Positions 24,246 through 33,183 of a stretch of 64,000 nucleotides of DNA are shown piece by piece (the first letter of the stretch is position 1; every line of letters starts with the position of its first letter). The notes under the pieces are model-generated. The model saw only the letters and a program-made list of their open reading frames with translations. It was not told the origin of the DNA and searched no databases. The stretch comes from JAXGPP01 sp964436865 (lineage in GTDB: Bacteria > Planctomycetota > Planctomycetia > Pirellulales > Thermoguttaceae), in assembly GCA_964436865.1 (NCBI GenBank), contig CAYTFK010000001.1, positions 28,133 through 92,132 of the forward strand, written 5' to 3'. Both the position numbers and the translations under genes were made by a program.

Positions 24246-24319
24246 CCGGGCAGCCATCGGCCAAGGCTCGCCCGGCTCGGTGCCGCCGGCCAGGCTCATT
24301 CATAACAAGCGAGGTACGT

Positions 24320-25585
24320 ATGAGGCGCTCTGCGGTGACAGGCATAGGTGTTGTCGCCCCTGGCGGTGTGACGCGCGACAAATTCTGGGAGCAGATCACC
24401 GCCGGCCGCACGGCGACCCGGAAAATCACCTTCTTCGATCCCTCCGGGTTTCGCTCGCAGATCGCCGCCGAAGCCGACTTCGACCCCCGCGCCGCCGGCT
24501 TGAGCGAGCAGGAAATCCGCCGCACCGACCGCTACATCCAGTTTGCCCTGGCGGCCGCGATCGAGGCGATGAACGAAAGCGGCCTCGACCTCGAGCGCGT
24601 CGATCGCGACCGCATGGGGGTAAGCATGGGAAGTGCCGTGGGCGGCACCACCTACCTGGAAGAAGACTATGTCGCGGCCAGCAACCGCGGCCAGAAGTGG
24701 CTCGTCGATTCCGATTACGCGAATCCGTTTCTCTACCAGGCGCTCGTGCCCAGCAGCCTGGCCGCCGAGATCGCACTCCGGTTCGGCGCCCATGGGCCAG
24801 CCATGGTGCACTCCACCGGATGCACTTCGGGGATCGACGCCATCGGCTACGGGCACCAGTTGATCCAGGACGGCGAGGCCGACATCGTGATCGCCGGAGC
24901 GGCTGAGTCAGGAATCTCGCCGATCTCGATGGCTTGCTTCGACCCGATCAAGGCCACCTCGCGCCGCAACGGCGATCCGGCGCATGCCTCCCGTCCCTTC
25001 GACCGGGATCGCGACGGCTTTGTGATGGGCGAAGGGGCCGCGGTGCTCATACTCGAGGAACTCCAGAGCGCGCTGGCCCGCCAGGCGCCGATCTACTGCG
25101 AAGTGGCCGGCTTCGCCAATCGCGGCAACGCCTTCCATATGACGGGGCTCAAGCCCGACGGGCTGGAGATGGCCGAGGCGATCATAGACGCCATGCAGCA
25201 AGGGGGCGTGCAGCCGGAGGACATCGACTACATCAACGCGCACGGATCGGGCACGCGGCAGAACGACCGCCACGAGACGGCGGCCTTCAAGCGCGCCCTG
25301 GGAGACCACGCCTACCACACATCGATCAGCGGGATCAAGTCGATGATCGGCCATTCCCTGGGGGGCATTGGAGCGATCGAGATGGCGTGCTGCGCCCTCG
25401 TGATCCGCCACGGAGTAATCCCTCCGACCGCGAACTGGGAGAACCGCGATCCGGAGTGCGACCTGGACTACACACCGAACGTTGCCCGGCAGAAACCGGT
25501 GGATGCCGCGCTGTCGACGGGCAGCGGCTTCGGCGGCTTTCAATCGGCCATGATTTTCGCTCGTCCCAAGGAGCTCCAGGCGTGA
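24320..25585 (+). CDS. Type II polyketide ketosynthase alpha (KS-alpha)
   Basis: The 421-residue condensing enzyme would extend a poly-beta-keto chain with malonyl-ACP. The active-site triad is complete: Cys168 in the KS-alpha signature HSTGCTSGIDA, His308 in NAHGSGTRQND and His345 in KSMIGHSLGG. The STGCTSG nucleophile motif is what separates actinomycete-type KS-alpha from housekeeping FabF, and the next gene is its chain length factor. The stop overlaps the GTG of the CLF (GTGA), as in classical minimal PKS operons. A GAGG ribosome site precedes ATG 24320. A second FabF of fatty acid synthesis is the main alternative, but the signature and paired CLF argue against it. Confidence 0.97.
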   Translation: MRRSAVTGIGVVAPGGVTRDKFWEQITAGRTATRKITFFDPSGFRSQIAAEADFDPRAAGLSEQEIRRTDRYIQFALAAAIEAMNESGLDLERVDRDRMGVSMGSAVGGTTYLEEDYVAASNRGQKWLVDSDYANPFLYQALVPSSLAAEIALRFGAHGPAMVHSTGCTSGIDAIGYGHQLIQDGEADIVIAGAAESGISPISMACFDPIKATSRRNGDPAHASRPFDRDRDGFVMGEGAAVLILEELQSALARQAPIYCEVAGFANRGNAFHMTGLKPDGLEMAEAIIDAMQQGGVQPEDIDYINAHGSGTRQNDRHETAAFKRALGDHAYHTSISGIKSMIGHSLGGIGAIEMACCALVIRHGVIPPTANWENRDPECDLDYTPNVARQKPVDAALSTGSGFGGFQSAMIFARPKELQA

Positions 25586-26817
25586 GCCGCACAGTAATCA
25601 CCGGAATCGGAGTCGTCGCCCCCAACGGCGGCAACGCGAAGCGCTACTGGGCCGCGCTCCAGGAAGGACGCAGCGCGATCAAGCGGATCCGCCGCTTCGA
25701 TCCCAGTTCCTATGCCACCCAGTTGGCTGCCGAAGTCGAGGACTTCGAGCCCGACGAATTCGTTCCCAAGCAGATCCAGGTGCAGACCGACCGCTGGACA
25801 TGGATGGCGCTGGCTGCCGGTCAGATGGCGATGGACGACGCGGCCTTCAACCCGGCGGACTGCGATCCCTTTCGGACAAGCGTGGTGACCGCCAGCTCAT
25901 CGGGCGGCAACGAGTTCGGCCAGCGCGAGATTCAGAGCCTGTGGTCCAAGGGACCAATCTTCGTCGGCGCCTACCAGTCAATCGCCTGGTTCTATGCGGC
26001 CTCGACGGGCCAGATTTCGATCAAGCATGGCGTCAAAGGGCCCAATGGCGTGGTGGTTACCGAGGGCGCGGGCGGGCTCGACGCCCTGCAGCACTCGCGA
26101 CGCACGATCCGCCGAGGCGTCGATGCGGTCATCTGCGGCGGCACCGAAGCGCCGATCTGCCCCTACGCCCTGGTCTGCCAGATGCGCAACGGGATGTTGA
26201 GCACGGCGACCGACCCCGACGAAGCCTATCGCCCCTTTGATGTCCGGGCCAACGGTTATGTGCCCGGCGAAGGGGGCGCGATGATGATCGTTGAACGCCT
26301 CGAGCACGCCCAGCAGCGCGGGGCACCGCAAATCTATGCGGAGATCGCCGGGTATGGCGCGACCCAGGACGCCTATCACCCCTCGAAGCCCGCCCCCGAC
26401 GGCCGCCAGCTTGCCCGGGCGATCCGCCTGGCGCTCCGCGAGTCCGCCATCCAGCCGGCCGAGGTCGATGTGATCTTCCTCGACGCCATGGGCACGCCCG
26501 ACCACGATCTGCTCGAAGCTCAAGCCATCCGCGAGGTCTTTGGCGAGCACGCGTCCCAAGTGCCGGCAACCGCTCCCAAGACAATGGTGGGCCGCCTGTA
26601 CTCCGGCGGGGCCGCGCTCGACGTAGCCACGGCCGCCATGGCCATCCGATCCAAGTGCATTCCTCCCGCCATCAATATCGAACAGCCGCGGAAGGGTTGC
26701 GAACTGGATTTCGTCATCGGCAAGTCGAAGGCCAGGGAGATCAATCACGCCCTGCTGATCGCTAGGGGCTTCGGCGGATTCAACAGCGCCATGGTTCTCA
26801 AACGGTTCACCGGCTGA
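25582..26817 (+). CDS. Type II polyketide chain length factor (KS-beta)
   Basis: The 411-residue protein has the ketosynthase fold but no catalytic residues. Where KS-alpha has Cys168, this protein has Gly162 (VVTEGAGGLDAL); classical actinomycete CLFs usually carry Gln there (QAGGLDA). The first catalytic His is lost in LDAMGTPDHD, and the GHSLG segment has become GRLYSGG. It should pair with KS-alpha and set chain length through the shared cavity. It starts at GTG 25582, overlapping the KS-alpha stop by 4 bp. A longer upstream frame lies antiphase within KS-alpha and is not coding. The Gly suggests a lineage apart from the textbook CLFs. Confidence 0.95.
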   Translation: MSRTVITGIGVVAPNGGNAKRYWAALQEGRSAIKRIRRFDPSSYATQLAAEVEDFEPDEFVPKQIQVQTDRWTWMALAAGQMAMDDAAFNPADCDPFRTSVVTASSSGGNEFGQREIQSLWSKGPIFVGAYQSIAWFYAASTGQISIKHGVKGPNGVVVTEGAGGLDALQHSRRTIRRGVDAVICGGTEAPICPYALVCQMRNGMLSTATDPDEAYRPFDVRANGYVPGEGGAMMIVERLEHAQQRGAPQIYAEIAGYGATQDAYHPSKPAPDGRQLARAIRLALRESAIQPAEVDVIFLDAMGTPDHDLLEAQAIREVFGEHASQVPATAPKTMVGRLYSGGAALDVATAAMAIRSKCIPPAINIEQPRKGCELDFVIGKSKAREINHALLIARGFGGFNSAMVLKRFTG

Positions 26818-26825
26818 GGTAGCGT

Positions 26826-28328
26826 GTGACTGGGCTTGACGGAATCCTCACGACAAGCGCAACTCAGTGGCCCGGCCGGCCGGCGCTGGCCTGGAAAGGC
26901 GAGCGTCTGACCTATGCCGAACTCAATCGCAAGGTCGACCGGATTGCAGCATGCCTGTCGTCTCGGGTGTCACCGGGTCAGCGCGTGGGCGTTCTGGCGC
27001 CCAACGCTCCGGCCCTGGTGGCAGCGCTGTTTGCGGTCTGGCGCCGCGGCGCAGTCCCGGTAACGCTCAATGTCCGCTGGCGTGAATTCGAATTGCGGCA
27101 AATACTCGCCGACGCCCAGATCGTCGAACTCATGGCCGTGGAGTCGCACGGCGGCTATTCCTTCGTGAAGCTGCTGGCCACGCTGGCCGAATCGCTGCCC
27201 ACGCTCGGCCGATGCGTCTTTCTCAACCCGTGCGGCGAGATTCGCCAGGAGGTTGCCGCTGGGCCTGCCCGCGAGACCGAGCCGCTCGATCCGGGTGTCG
27301 GCGTGCTGCACTACACGTCGGGTACGACAGGACGCCCTAAAGGCGTGATCGTTCCCGATGCCGCTCCGCGCCGCGCGGCGGCCGCATTGGGTGAGGTGCT
27401 CGAATCGAACGAGGAGGACGTATGCCTGCTCGTGATTCCCGCCTCGCATGCCTTCGGTTTCCTGACGCTGGTAACCGCGTTGGCAGCGGGAAACCTGGTG
27501 GTGCTCGTGGATTCCACCTTCTCGCTAGCCGGTCTGCTCGAAGCCTTGCACCGGCACCGGCCCACGCTGCTGCACGGTGCGCCCTCGCTCTTCACCTCGC
27601 TCGCCCGATCGTGCCCCGAGGGGTTTCCTTCGCTACGAACCGGATTGGTGGGCGGAACGGCCTGCGCCCCGCAATTGATTGGGGATCTCGACCGACTCGG
27701 TTTCCGTGTCCTGAACAGCTACGGAATGACCGAGATCGGCGCGGCGACATCGTGCCGGCTCGACGACCCGGCCGAAGTGAGGCATTCGTCGGTCGGTCGG
27801 CCATTGCCCGGCTACGAGTTCCGCATCGCCGGTGGAGAAGAGGGGGAAGTGCAGGTCCGCGGGCCGTGCGTCACATCGGGATATTTCCGCCAGCCGGCGC
27901 TTAGCCAGGCTGCGCTTGCCGACGGCTGGTTCCGCACGGGCGATTTTGGCTGGATCGATCGGCTGGGCTGCGTCCATCTTTCGGGGCGAGGCAGCGAAGT
28001 GATCCATGTGGCCGGGCTCAAGGTGTTTCCCGCGGAAGTTGAAGCGTGCCTGCTGACCCATCCCGACGTGGTGGAAGCAGTGGTGGTCGGAATGCCCCAC
28101 GAGACGATGGGCGAGACTCCGGCGGCATGGCTGGTTCCGCGACGCGGATCGAAAGCCCAGGCCCGCGACGTGCTGCAGTTCATGCGCCGCCAAATCGCCG
28201 GTTACAAGCTGCCATATCTCATTCGGTTTACGCCTGATTTGCCGCGGCTGGCCAGCGGAAAACCCGACCGGCTGACACTCGCACGACGCCTTCAGGAGGA
28301 GCAATATGCCGGACACTATGCGGGTTAG
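26826..28328 (+). CDS. Acyl-CoA ligase / AMP-forming synthetase
   Basis: The 500-residue ANL-family enzyme activates a carboxylic acid as acyl-AMP and transfers it to CoA or ACP. Motifs: P-loop HYTSGTTGRPKG (about 160-171), NSYGMTEIGAA, WFRTGDFG, and the C-terminal catalytic lysine in ASGKPDR (about residue 478). Its place between the CLF and ACP genes suggests either loading of a non-acetate starter or action on a chain intermediate. A CoA ligase is also part of the Gram-negative anthraquinone cluster I recall from Photorhabdus. Substrate residues are not obvious. Start GTG 26826 has GAGG six bases upstream. It overlaps the patatin gene by 23 bp. Confidence 0.93.
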   Translation: MTGLDGILTTSATQWPGRPALAWKGERLTYAELNRKVDRIAACLSSRVSPGQRVGVLAPNAPALVAALFAVWRRGAVPVTLNVRWREFELRQILADAQIVELMAVESHGGYSFVKLLATLAESLPTLGRCVFLNPCGEIRQEVAAGPARETEPLDPGVGVLHYTSGTTGRPKGVIVPDAAPRRAAAALGEVLESNEEDVCLLVIPASHAFGFLTLVTALAAGNLVVLVDSTFSLAGLLEALHRHRPTLLHGAPSLFTSLARSCPEGFPSLRTGLVGGTACAPQLIGDLDRLGFRVLNSYGMTEIGAATSCRLDDPAEVRHSSVGRPLPGYEFRIAGGEEGEVQVRGPCVTSGYFRQPALSQAALADGWFRTGDFGWIDRLGCVHLSGRGSEVIHVAGLKVFPAEVEACLLTHPDVVEAVVVGMPHETMGETPAAWLVPRRGSKAQARDVLQFMRRQIAGYKLPYLIRFTPDLPRLASGKPDRLTLARRLQEEQYAGHYAG

Positions 28329-30051
28329 AAGCCCCCTTTTCGAAGGCCTCGACGCGGCAGCCCTGGCCGACATCTACGCCCATATGAAACCCCGCCGCTT
28401 CGCCGCACGCGAGGTCATCTGCCGCGAAGGCGACGCCGGGCAGAGTCTGTTCATCATAGACCGGGGCCTGGTGCAGGTCTTCGCGGGGTTTGCCGAGGGA
28501 AGGCGAACCGTCGCGCGTCTGCGGCGCGGCGAGGTGCTCGGCGAGTTGTCGCTCGTCACCAACGAACCTCGCTCCGCGACGGCTGTCGCCAATGTGCCGA
28601 CCGATGTCCTGGAACTGACGCGGGATGCCTTCGCGTCGCTGCTGGCCCGCTACCCGTCGCTGCTGGCCAATCTCAACACCATTCTCGGCCGGCGGCTGGC
28701 CGAGCGAAATGCCCGCCGGGAGCAGCGCGGCGAGACGGTGGCTCTCGTCGCCGATCCGAATTTGCCATTGGTATCGGCCATTATCGCTGCCACCCAAAGC
28801 GCCTCCCCGCGCTCGGTAGTGTCGCTGACCGTGGCGCGCAACGCGGGTCGCCGCAATGGCGACTCTTCGTCGGTCGAGGCATGCCTGGCGGCGCTTGACG
28901 ATCTTGTGGCCCGGCACGGCGTGGTCCTGGTGAGCGTTGCTCCCGAGCAATCCGATCTGACGTTATTGCTGGAGCACATGGACCGGGTGGTGGTGCTGGC
29001 CACACCCGGTGACGCACCGCCCGTGAGCGCTGCCCTGGGACTGGCCGCCGGTCGCTGTGAGTTGGTGCTGCTCGAGCACAGCCGATGTTTCCGGCGCGGC
29101 CATTGCGAGGGCATGCCCGTGGTCCGGACGATGTCCGAGGATTCCGCTGCCGACATTGCCTGGCTGGGCCGGCACATATCCCGAACGAAACTCGGTCTGG
29201 CTTTGGGTGCGGGCGGGGCCAAGGGCTACGCCCATGTGGCGGCCATCGAGGTGCTGCACAAAGCCGGTTACACCGTCGACTATGTCTCCGGCAGCAGCAT
29301 CGGCGCGATGGTCGGCGCCTGGCTCGCCCTCGGAATGTCGCCGGGTGAAGTCGAGGCGACGATGCGCCGCGCGTTCTCCCCGGAGAACGTCAACGCAATC
29401 TTCAAGCTATCGGTGACGGGACTGTCGAGCGGCCTGGAATCGCACACCCGGGTGTGCCGCGAGACCACCGGGGATCGGACGTTCGAAGATTTGGTCTTCC
29501 CGCTGGTGGTGATGACGGTGGACCTGGTCACGCGCCGGCCAGCGCCGATCAACGATGGCCCGCTCTGGGAAGCGCTGCTCGCCTCAACGGCCTTAGCCGG
29601 AATGTTTCCGCCCTATCAACGCGGCGACCAGCGGCTGGTCGACGGCCTGGCGCTGGTTCCCGTACCCAGCGACGCCGTTCGCGCGGCGGGCGCCGACGTG
29701 GTGATGTCGGTCAACCTGATCAGCCCCGACACGCTTGAAGCCTGGCCCGGCCAGCCCGCTCCCGAACCGAAATCCAAGCGATTCCAGAACCGGATGCTCG
29801 ACACGCTGCTGGAAGTGATGGACTTGTCGCAGATGGAATCGAGCGTGCGCCACGCGGCCCGGGCTGATCTGGTAATTACGCCCCGATTCGGCCCCGGCTC
29901 GTGGCGCGACTTCGACCTGGCCGAGGAGTACATGGCGGCGGGTCGGGCAGCCACCGAGGAGCAGCTTGCCGCCCTCGCGCAACTTGCCCGCCCGCAGAAC
30001 CACTCTTCGCCGACAGCCAATGAATCGAGGGCAGAACTTGCAGTGATCTGA
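28306..30051 (+). CDS. Patatin-like serine hydrolase with N-terminal cNMP-binding domain (NTE-like)
   Basis: The 581-residue protein has a cyclic-nucleotide-binding domain (about 10-125, with GEVLGELSLVTNEPRSATA in the phosphate-binding cassette). A middle region (about 140-285) of unclear fold follows, then a patatin domain (about 297-500). The catalytic dyad is visible: nucleophile Ser331 in GSSIG and Asp446 in VDG, with the oxyanion loop GAGGAKG at 301-307. Such NTE-like enzymes hydrolyse lipid esters or thioesters. Between the acyl-CoA ligase and the ACP it could release or trim the polyketide chain, or free fatty acids for the ligase. In the cNMP domain the usual R-T-A appears as R-S-A. 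ATG 28306 has AGGAGG and overlaps the ligase gene by 23 bp. Confidence 0.93.
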   Translation: MPDTMRVRSPLFEGLDAAALADIYAHMKPRRFAAREVICREGDAGQSLFIIDRGLVQVFAGFAEGRRTVARLRRGEVLGELSLVTNEPRSATAVANVPTDVLELTRDAFASLLARYPSLLANLNTILGRRLAERNARREQRGETVALVADPNLPLVSAIIAATQSASPRSVVSLTVARNAGRRNGDSSSVEACLAALDDLVARHGVVLVSVAPEQSDLTLLLEHMDRVVVLATPGDAPPVSAALGLAAGRCELVLLEHSRCFRRGHCEGMPVVRTMSEDSAADIAWLGRHISRTKLGLALGAGGAKGYAHVAAIEVLHKAGYTVDYVSGSSIGAMVGAWLALGMSPGEVEATMRRAFSPENVNAIFKLSVTGLSSGLESHTRVCRETTGDRTFEDLVFPLVVMTVDLVTRRPAPINDGPLWEALLASTALAGMFPPYQRGDQRLVDGLALVPVPSDAVRAAGADVVMSVNLISPDTLEAWPGQPAPEPKSKRFQNRMLDTLLEVMDLSQMESSVRHAARADLVITPRFGPGSWRDFDLAEEYMAAGRAATEEQLAALAQLARPQNHSSPTANESRAELAVI

Positions 30052-30101
30052 AACTGGGCGGCTCCACGCCCAGGTTTGTTCCCCGAAGAAAGGAGTAACT
30101 G

Positions 30102-30356
30102 ATGCTGACCAAATTCGGATTCGCCGACCTCAGACGCATCCTGGTCGAGCGCGTGGGGCTTCCCGAACAGGACGTGGTGGACGATCCCAGCATGACTTTC
30201 GAGCAGCTCGGCCTCGATTCGCTCGCTTTCGTTGAAATCCAGCTCGCCGTGCAACAGGAGCACGGTTTCACCATTCCCGACGAGGATGCCCACCACATCA
30301 AGACCCTCGGCGACGCCATCGAGTACACCAACCGACGCCTCGAAGAACAAGGATGA
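30102..30356 (+). CDS. Acyl carrier protein of the type II PKS
   Basis: The 84-residue acidic four-helix carrier has the phosphopantetheine site Ser40 in LGLDSLAFVEIQ. It follows the hydrolase gene by 50 bp, with AAAGGAG before ATG 30102, and its stop overlaps the start of the aromatase/cyclase gene (ATGA). The set KS-alpha, CLF and ACP completes a minimal PKS. No phosphopantetheinyl transferase or malonyl transacylase is in the window, so these are probably borrowed from fatty acid synthesis, as is common. Confidence 0.95.
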   Translation: MLTKFGFADLRRILVERVGLPEQDVVDDPSMTFEQLGLDSLAFVEIQLAVQQEHGFTIPDEDAHHIKTLGDAIEYTNRRLEEQG

Positions 30357-30820
30357 ATGCCATGGGCAAACGCACCGACAACTCGATCTTGATCGACGCT
30401 CCGCTTGAGCGCGTCTGGGAAATTACCAACGACGTGGAGAACTGGCCAAACCTGTTCACTGAGTATGCCGCGTCGGAAATCATCTCGCGCGAAGGCAACA
30501 CGGTTCGTTTTCGACTCGCGATGCATCCGGATGAGAATGGCAAGATCTGGAGTTGGGTCTCCGAACGGATCGCCGATCCCGAGAATCACACCGTCCAGGC
30601 CCGCCGTGTCGAGACCGGTCCGTTCGAGTACATGAATATCTGGTGGTACTACGAGCCGGTGGAGGGAGGCACGCGGATGCGATGGGTGCAGGAATTCCAC
30701 ATGAAGCCCGACGCCCCGGTGGATGACGACTGGATGGAGAACAACATCAACACCAACACCAAGAAGCAGATGGCGATCATCAAGGAGCGCGTCGAGCAGC
30801 GCGTGCTGCAGCGGACCTGA
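30353..30820 (+). CDS. SRPBCC-fold aromatase/cyclase
   Basis: The 155-residue protein matches the START/Bet v1-like polyketide aromatase/cyclases (TcmN/WhiE group), which bind the ACP-bound chain and direct ring closure. Typical segments: ILIDAPLERVWEITNDVENW at the N-terminus, a strand-rich middle with YMNIWWYYEPVEGGTRMRW, and a long C-terminal helix. Its gene overlaps the ACP gene by 4 bp (ATGA). ATG 30362, three codons later, is an alternative start. It is a mono-domain form. Unassigned SRPBCC lipid-binding function is the fallback, but the ACP coupling makes a polyketide role likely. Confidence 0.88.
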   Translation: MNAMGKRTDNSILIDAPLERVWEITNDVENWPNLFTEYAASEIISREGNTVRFRLAMHPDENGKIWSWVSERIADPENHTVQARRVETGPFEYMNIWWYYEPVEGGTRMRWVQEFHMKPDAPVDDDWMENNINTNTKKQMAIIKERVEQRVLQRT

Positions 30821-30901
30821 TTGCCGTCCGGAAGGAATCGCGGCTGCGGCCTGGCTGGGGCTCTTGCCGCGCCGCCGCGACACAACGTCAAGGAGAGTGC
30901 G

Positions 30902-32356
30902 ATGCGGTTTCCCGGGCATGAGCTCCTCAAGCGGAGACGTACCAAGATCGTCGCCACGATCGGCCCGGCGTGCCACGAGCCGGCGATGATCGAGCGGCTG
31001 GTCAAGGCCGGCGTCAACGTGTTTCGCCTCAACATGTCGCATGGCGATCATGCCTTCCACCGCTGCGCGCACGAGCGGATCCGGGCGGTCGCCAGCGCGC
31101 TCGGCGAACCGGTGGCCACGATGGCCGACTTGTGCGGCCCGAAGATGCGCGTGGGACGATTTCCCGCGGGCAAGATCGGCCTCGCACCCGGACAGCGCGT
31201 CGTGGTGACCACGCGCGACGTGCCGGGCGAGCCGGGACTGATTCCGTCGCAGTACCAGGATCTGCACGAGGACGTCTACGCCGGCGACCGCATCCTGTTG
31301 GACGACGGGCTGATCGAGCTCAAGGTCGAGGACGTGGCGGGCACCGAAGTGGAATGTTCCGTGGTACACGGCGGAACGCTCAAGGACTGCAAGGGGATGA
31401 ACCTGCCCGGCGTCAACGTGTCGGCGCCCGCAATGACCGACAAAGACTGGGAAGACGCGCGATTTTCCCTCGGATTGGGCGTCGACTTCCTCGCGCTCTC
31501 TTTCGTGCGGCGGGCGGCGCACGTCAGCGAATTGCAGGAATTCGTCAGACAGTCGGGCGTCAATGCCCGGATCATCGCCAAGATCGAGATGCCGGAGGCA
31601 CTCGAGGAAATCGATGCCATTCTCGATGTCTCCGATTCGATCATGGTCGCTCGCGGCGATCTGGGGGTCGAGCTGCCCCCGGAACTGGTGCCGATCGCCC
31701 AGCGCCAACTGGTCGTTCAGGCCCGGGCCAGACACCGCCCGGTGATCGTTGCCACGCAGATGCTGGAATCGATGGTGGAGCATCCGCGGCCGACGCGGGC
31801 TGAGGTTTCCGATGTGTCGACCGCGGTATTTGCCGGAGCTGACGCGGTGATGCTCTCTGCCGAGACGGCATCCGGCGCCTACCCGGTCGAGGCGGTCGAG
31901 GTGATGGACCGGGTGGCCCGCCGCGTGGAAGCCTGCCTTTGGGCGGAAGGGGCTTTCGGCGGCTTCTCGCAATTCGCCGACCTCGATCCGCCGATCGCGT
32001 TTCAGCCGGCAATCGGCCGCACCATCGCGCAACTATCGCGCGATCTGAGGGTGCGGACCGTGGTGGTCCATTCAGAGAGCGGCACGACGGCCAATGTGGC
32101 CTCGGCGGCCCGTCCGGCCGCTCCCGTCGTGGCCGCCAGCGCCCTGGCTCACACCTGCCGGCAAATGAACCTGCTGTGGGGCGTGATACCGGTGCAACTG
32201 GAGAGCGCCGAGCCGGCGCACGAACTCGCGCCGCGGCTGGCCCGGCAACTGGGGCTGGCCGAAGCGGGGCAATACGTGCTCGCCCTCGGAGGCGTGGGAG
32301 ACAACAGCAAACGCCAGACGCCGATCGTGACGGTGACGGCGCTGCGCGTCGAGTAG
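30902..32356 (+). CDS. pyk: Pyruvate kinase
   Basis: The 484-residue enzyme converts phosphoenolpyruvate and ADP to pyruvate and ATP. Recognised segments: RRTKIVATIGPAC, FRLNMSHGDH, DLCGPKMRVGRF, IIAKIEMPEALE (catalytic Lys), MVARGDLGVELP, and ATQMLESMVEHPRPTRAEVSD. Length and order are normal. ATG 30902 has AGGAG seven bases before it, and a longer open frame begins directly after the cyclase stop. The 81-bp spacer to the cyclase and 42 bp to the SDR place it inside the polyketide operon. This is an odd place for a glycolytic enzyme and may reflect precursor supply. Confidence 0.95.
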   Translation: MRFPGHELLKRRRTKIVATIGPACHEPAMIERLVKAGVNVFRLNMSHGDHAFHRCAHERIRAVASALGEPVATMADLCGPKMRVGRFPAGKIGLAPGQRVVVTTRDVPGEPGLIPSQYQDLHEDVYAGDRILLDDGLIELKVEDVAGTEVECSVVHGGTLKDCKGMNLPGVNVSAPAMTDKDWEDARFSLGLGVDFLALSFVRRAAHVSELQEFVRQSGVNARIIAKIEMPEALEEIDAILDVSDSIMVARGDLGVELPPELVPIAQRQLVVQARARHRPVIVATQMLESMVEHPRPTRAEVSDVSTAVFAGADAVMLSAETASGAYPVEAVEVMDRVARRVEACLWAEGAFGGFSQFADLDPPIAFQPAIGRTIAQLSRDLRVRTVVVHSESGTTANVASAARPAAPVVAASALAHTCRQMNLLWGVIPVQLESAEPAHELAPRLARQLGLAEAGQYVLALGGVGDNSKRQTPIVTVTALRVE

Positions 32357-32398
32357 TGGAGTAACGTAGAACGCTCGCAAACGAAAGGCCGGTGAACG

Positions 32399-33136
32399 AT
32401 GGATCTTGGACTCTCGGGCAAGCGGGCCCTGGTGACTGGCGGGTCGCGAGGCATCGGCCGCGGCATCGTGACGGCCCTGGCCGAGCAAGGCGTCTCGGTG
32501 GCCGCCTGCTACTCCAACGAAAGCGACGCGGTCCGCAGCCTCGCCGCTGAACTCGAACGGGCTCCCGGCGACAGCTTCACCGTGCAAGTCGACGTGAGCG
32601 ACCCGGCCTCGGTCGAGCGGATGACCAAGGAACTGCGGGGCCGGTACGGCCGTCTCGACATTCTGGTGAACAATGCCGGCGTGGTCAGCCACAAGCCGCT
32701 GGCGGAACTCGACCTGGCGGAGTGGAAACGGGTAATCGACGTCAACCTGACCGGCATGTTCCTGGTCACCAAGGCGGCGGCCGACATGCTCGCCGACGGC
32801 GGTTCGGTGATCAACGTCGGCTCGGCGGTGGCCACGGTGGGTATGGTGGGACGGGTCCACTACACAGCCTCGAAGTCGGGCGTCATCGGCTTCACCCGTT
32901 CGCTCTGCAAGGAACTGGGACCGCGCGGGATTCGCGTCAACGGCATCGCTCCCGGGATCATCGAAACCGACCAGGCGACCGGCCTGACGCCCGAGCAGCG
33001 GGCGCGCTACTCGAAACTCGCCGCCTTGGAGCGGCTTGGGCAGCCGTGCGACATTGCCGGGGCCGCGCTGTTCCTGGCTTGCGATCTGTCGCGATTCGTC
33101 TCCGGGGTGATCATCAACGTCGATGGCGGCATTTGA
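32399..33136 (+). CDS. SDR-family ketoreductase, FabG/ActIII-like
   Basis: The 245-residue SDR has the textbook NADPH loop ALVTGGSRGIGRG, the NNAG motif (ILVNNAGVVSH), the catalytic Tyr155 and Lys159 in YTASKSG, and the C-terminal FVSGVIINVDGG. It is a normal-length FabG-type enzyme, and in a type II PKS cluster the obvious role is reduction of one keto group of the nascent chain (C9-type reduction). FabG of fatty acid synthesis or a sugar dehydrogenase is possible by sequence. It lies 42 bp after pyk and 47 bp before the first ABM monooxygenase gene. Confidence 0.93.
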   Translation: MDLGLSGKRALVTGGSRGIGRGIVTALAEQGVSVAACYSNESDAVRSLAAELERAPGDSFTVQVDVSDPASVERMTKELRGRYGRLDILVNNAGVVSHKPLAELDLAEWKRVIDVNLTGMFLVTKAAADMLADGGSVINVGSAVATVGMVGRVHYTASKSGVIGFTRSLCKELGPRGIRVNGIAPGIIETDQATGLTPEQRARYSKLAALERLGQPCDIAGAALFLACDLSRFVSGVIINVDGGI

Positions 33137-33183
33137 CCGCGGGGCGGTCGGCAAGACTTGTAGGGCAAGAGAGGGTTTCTGAC

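Noticed and set aside
24320..26817. KS-alpha and CLF as ordinary FabF fatty acid synthases
   Set aside because: The STGCTSG nucleophile signature, a Cys-less partner coupled by a 4-bp overlap, and the neighbouring ACP and aromatase/cyclase genes argue for a type II PKS.
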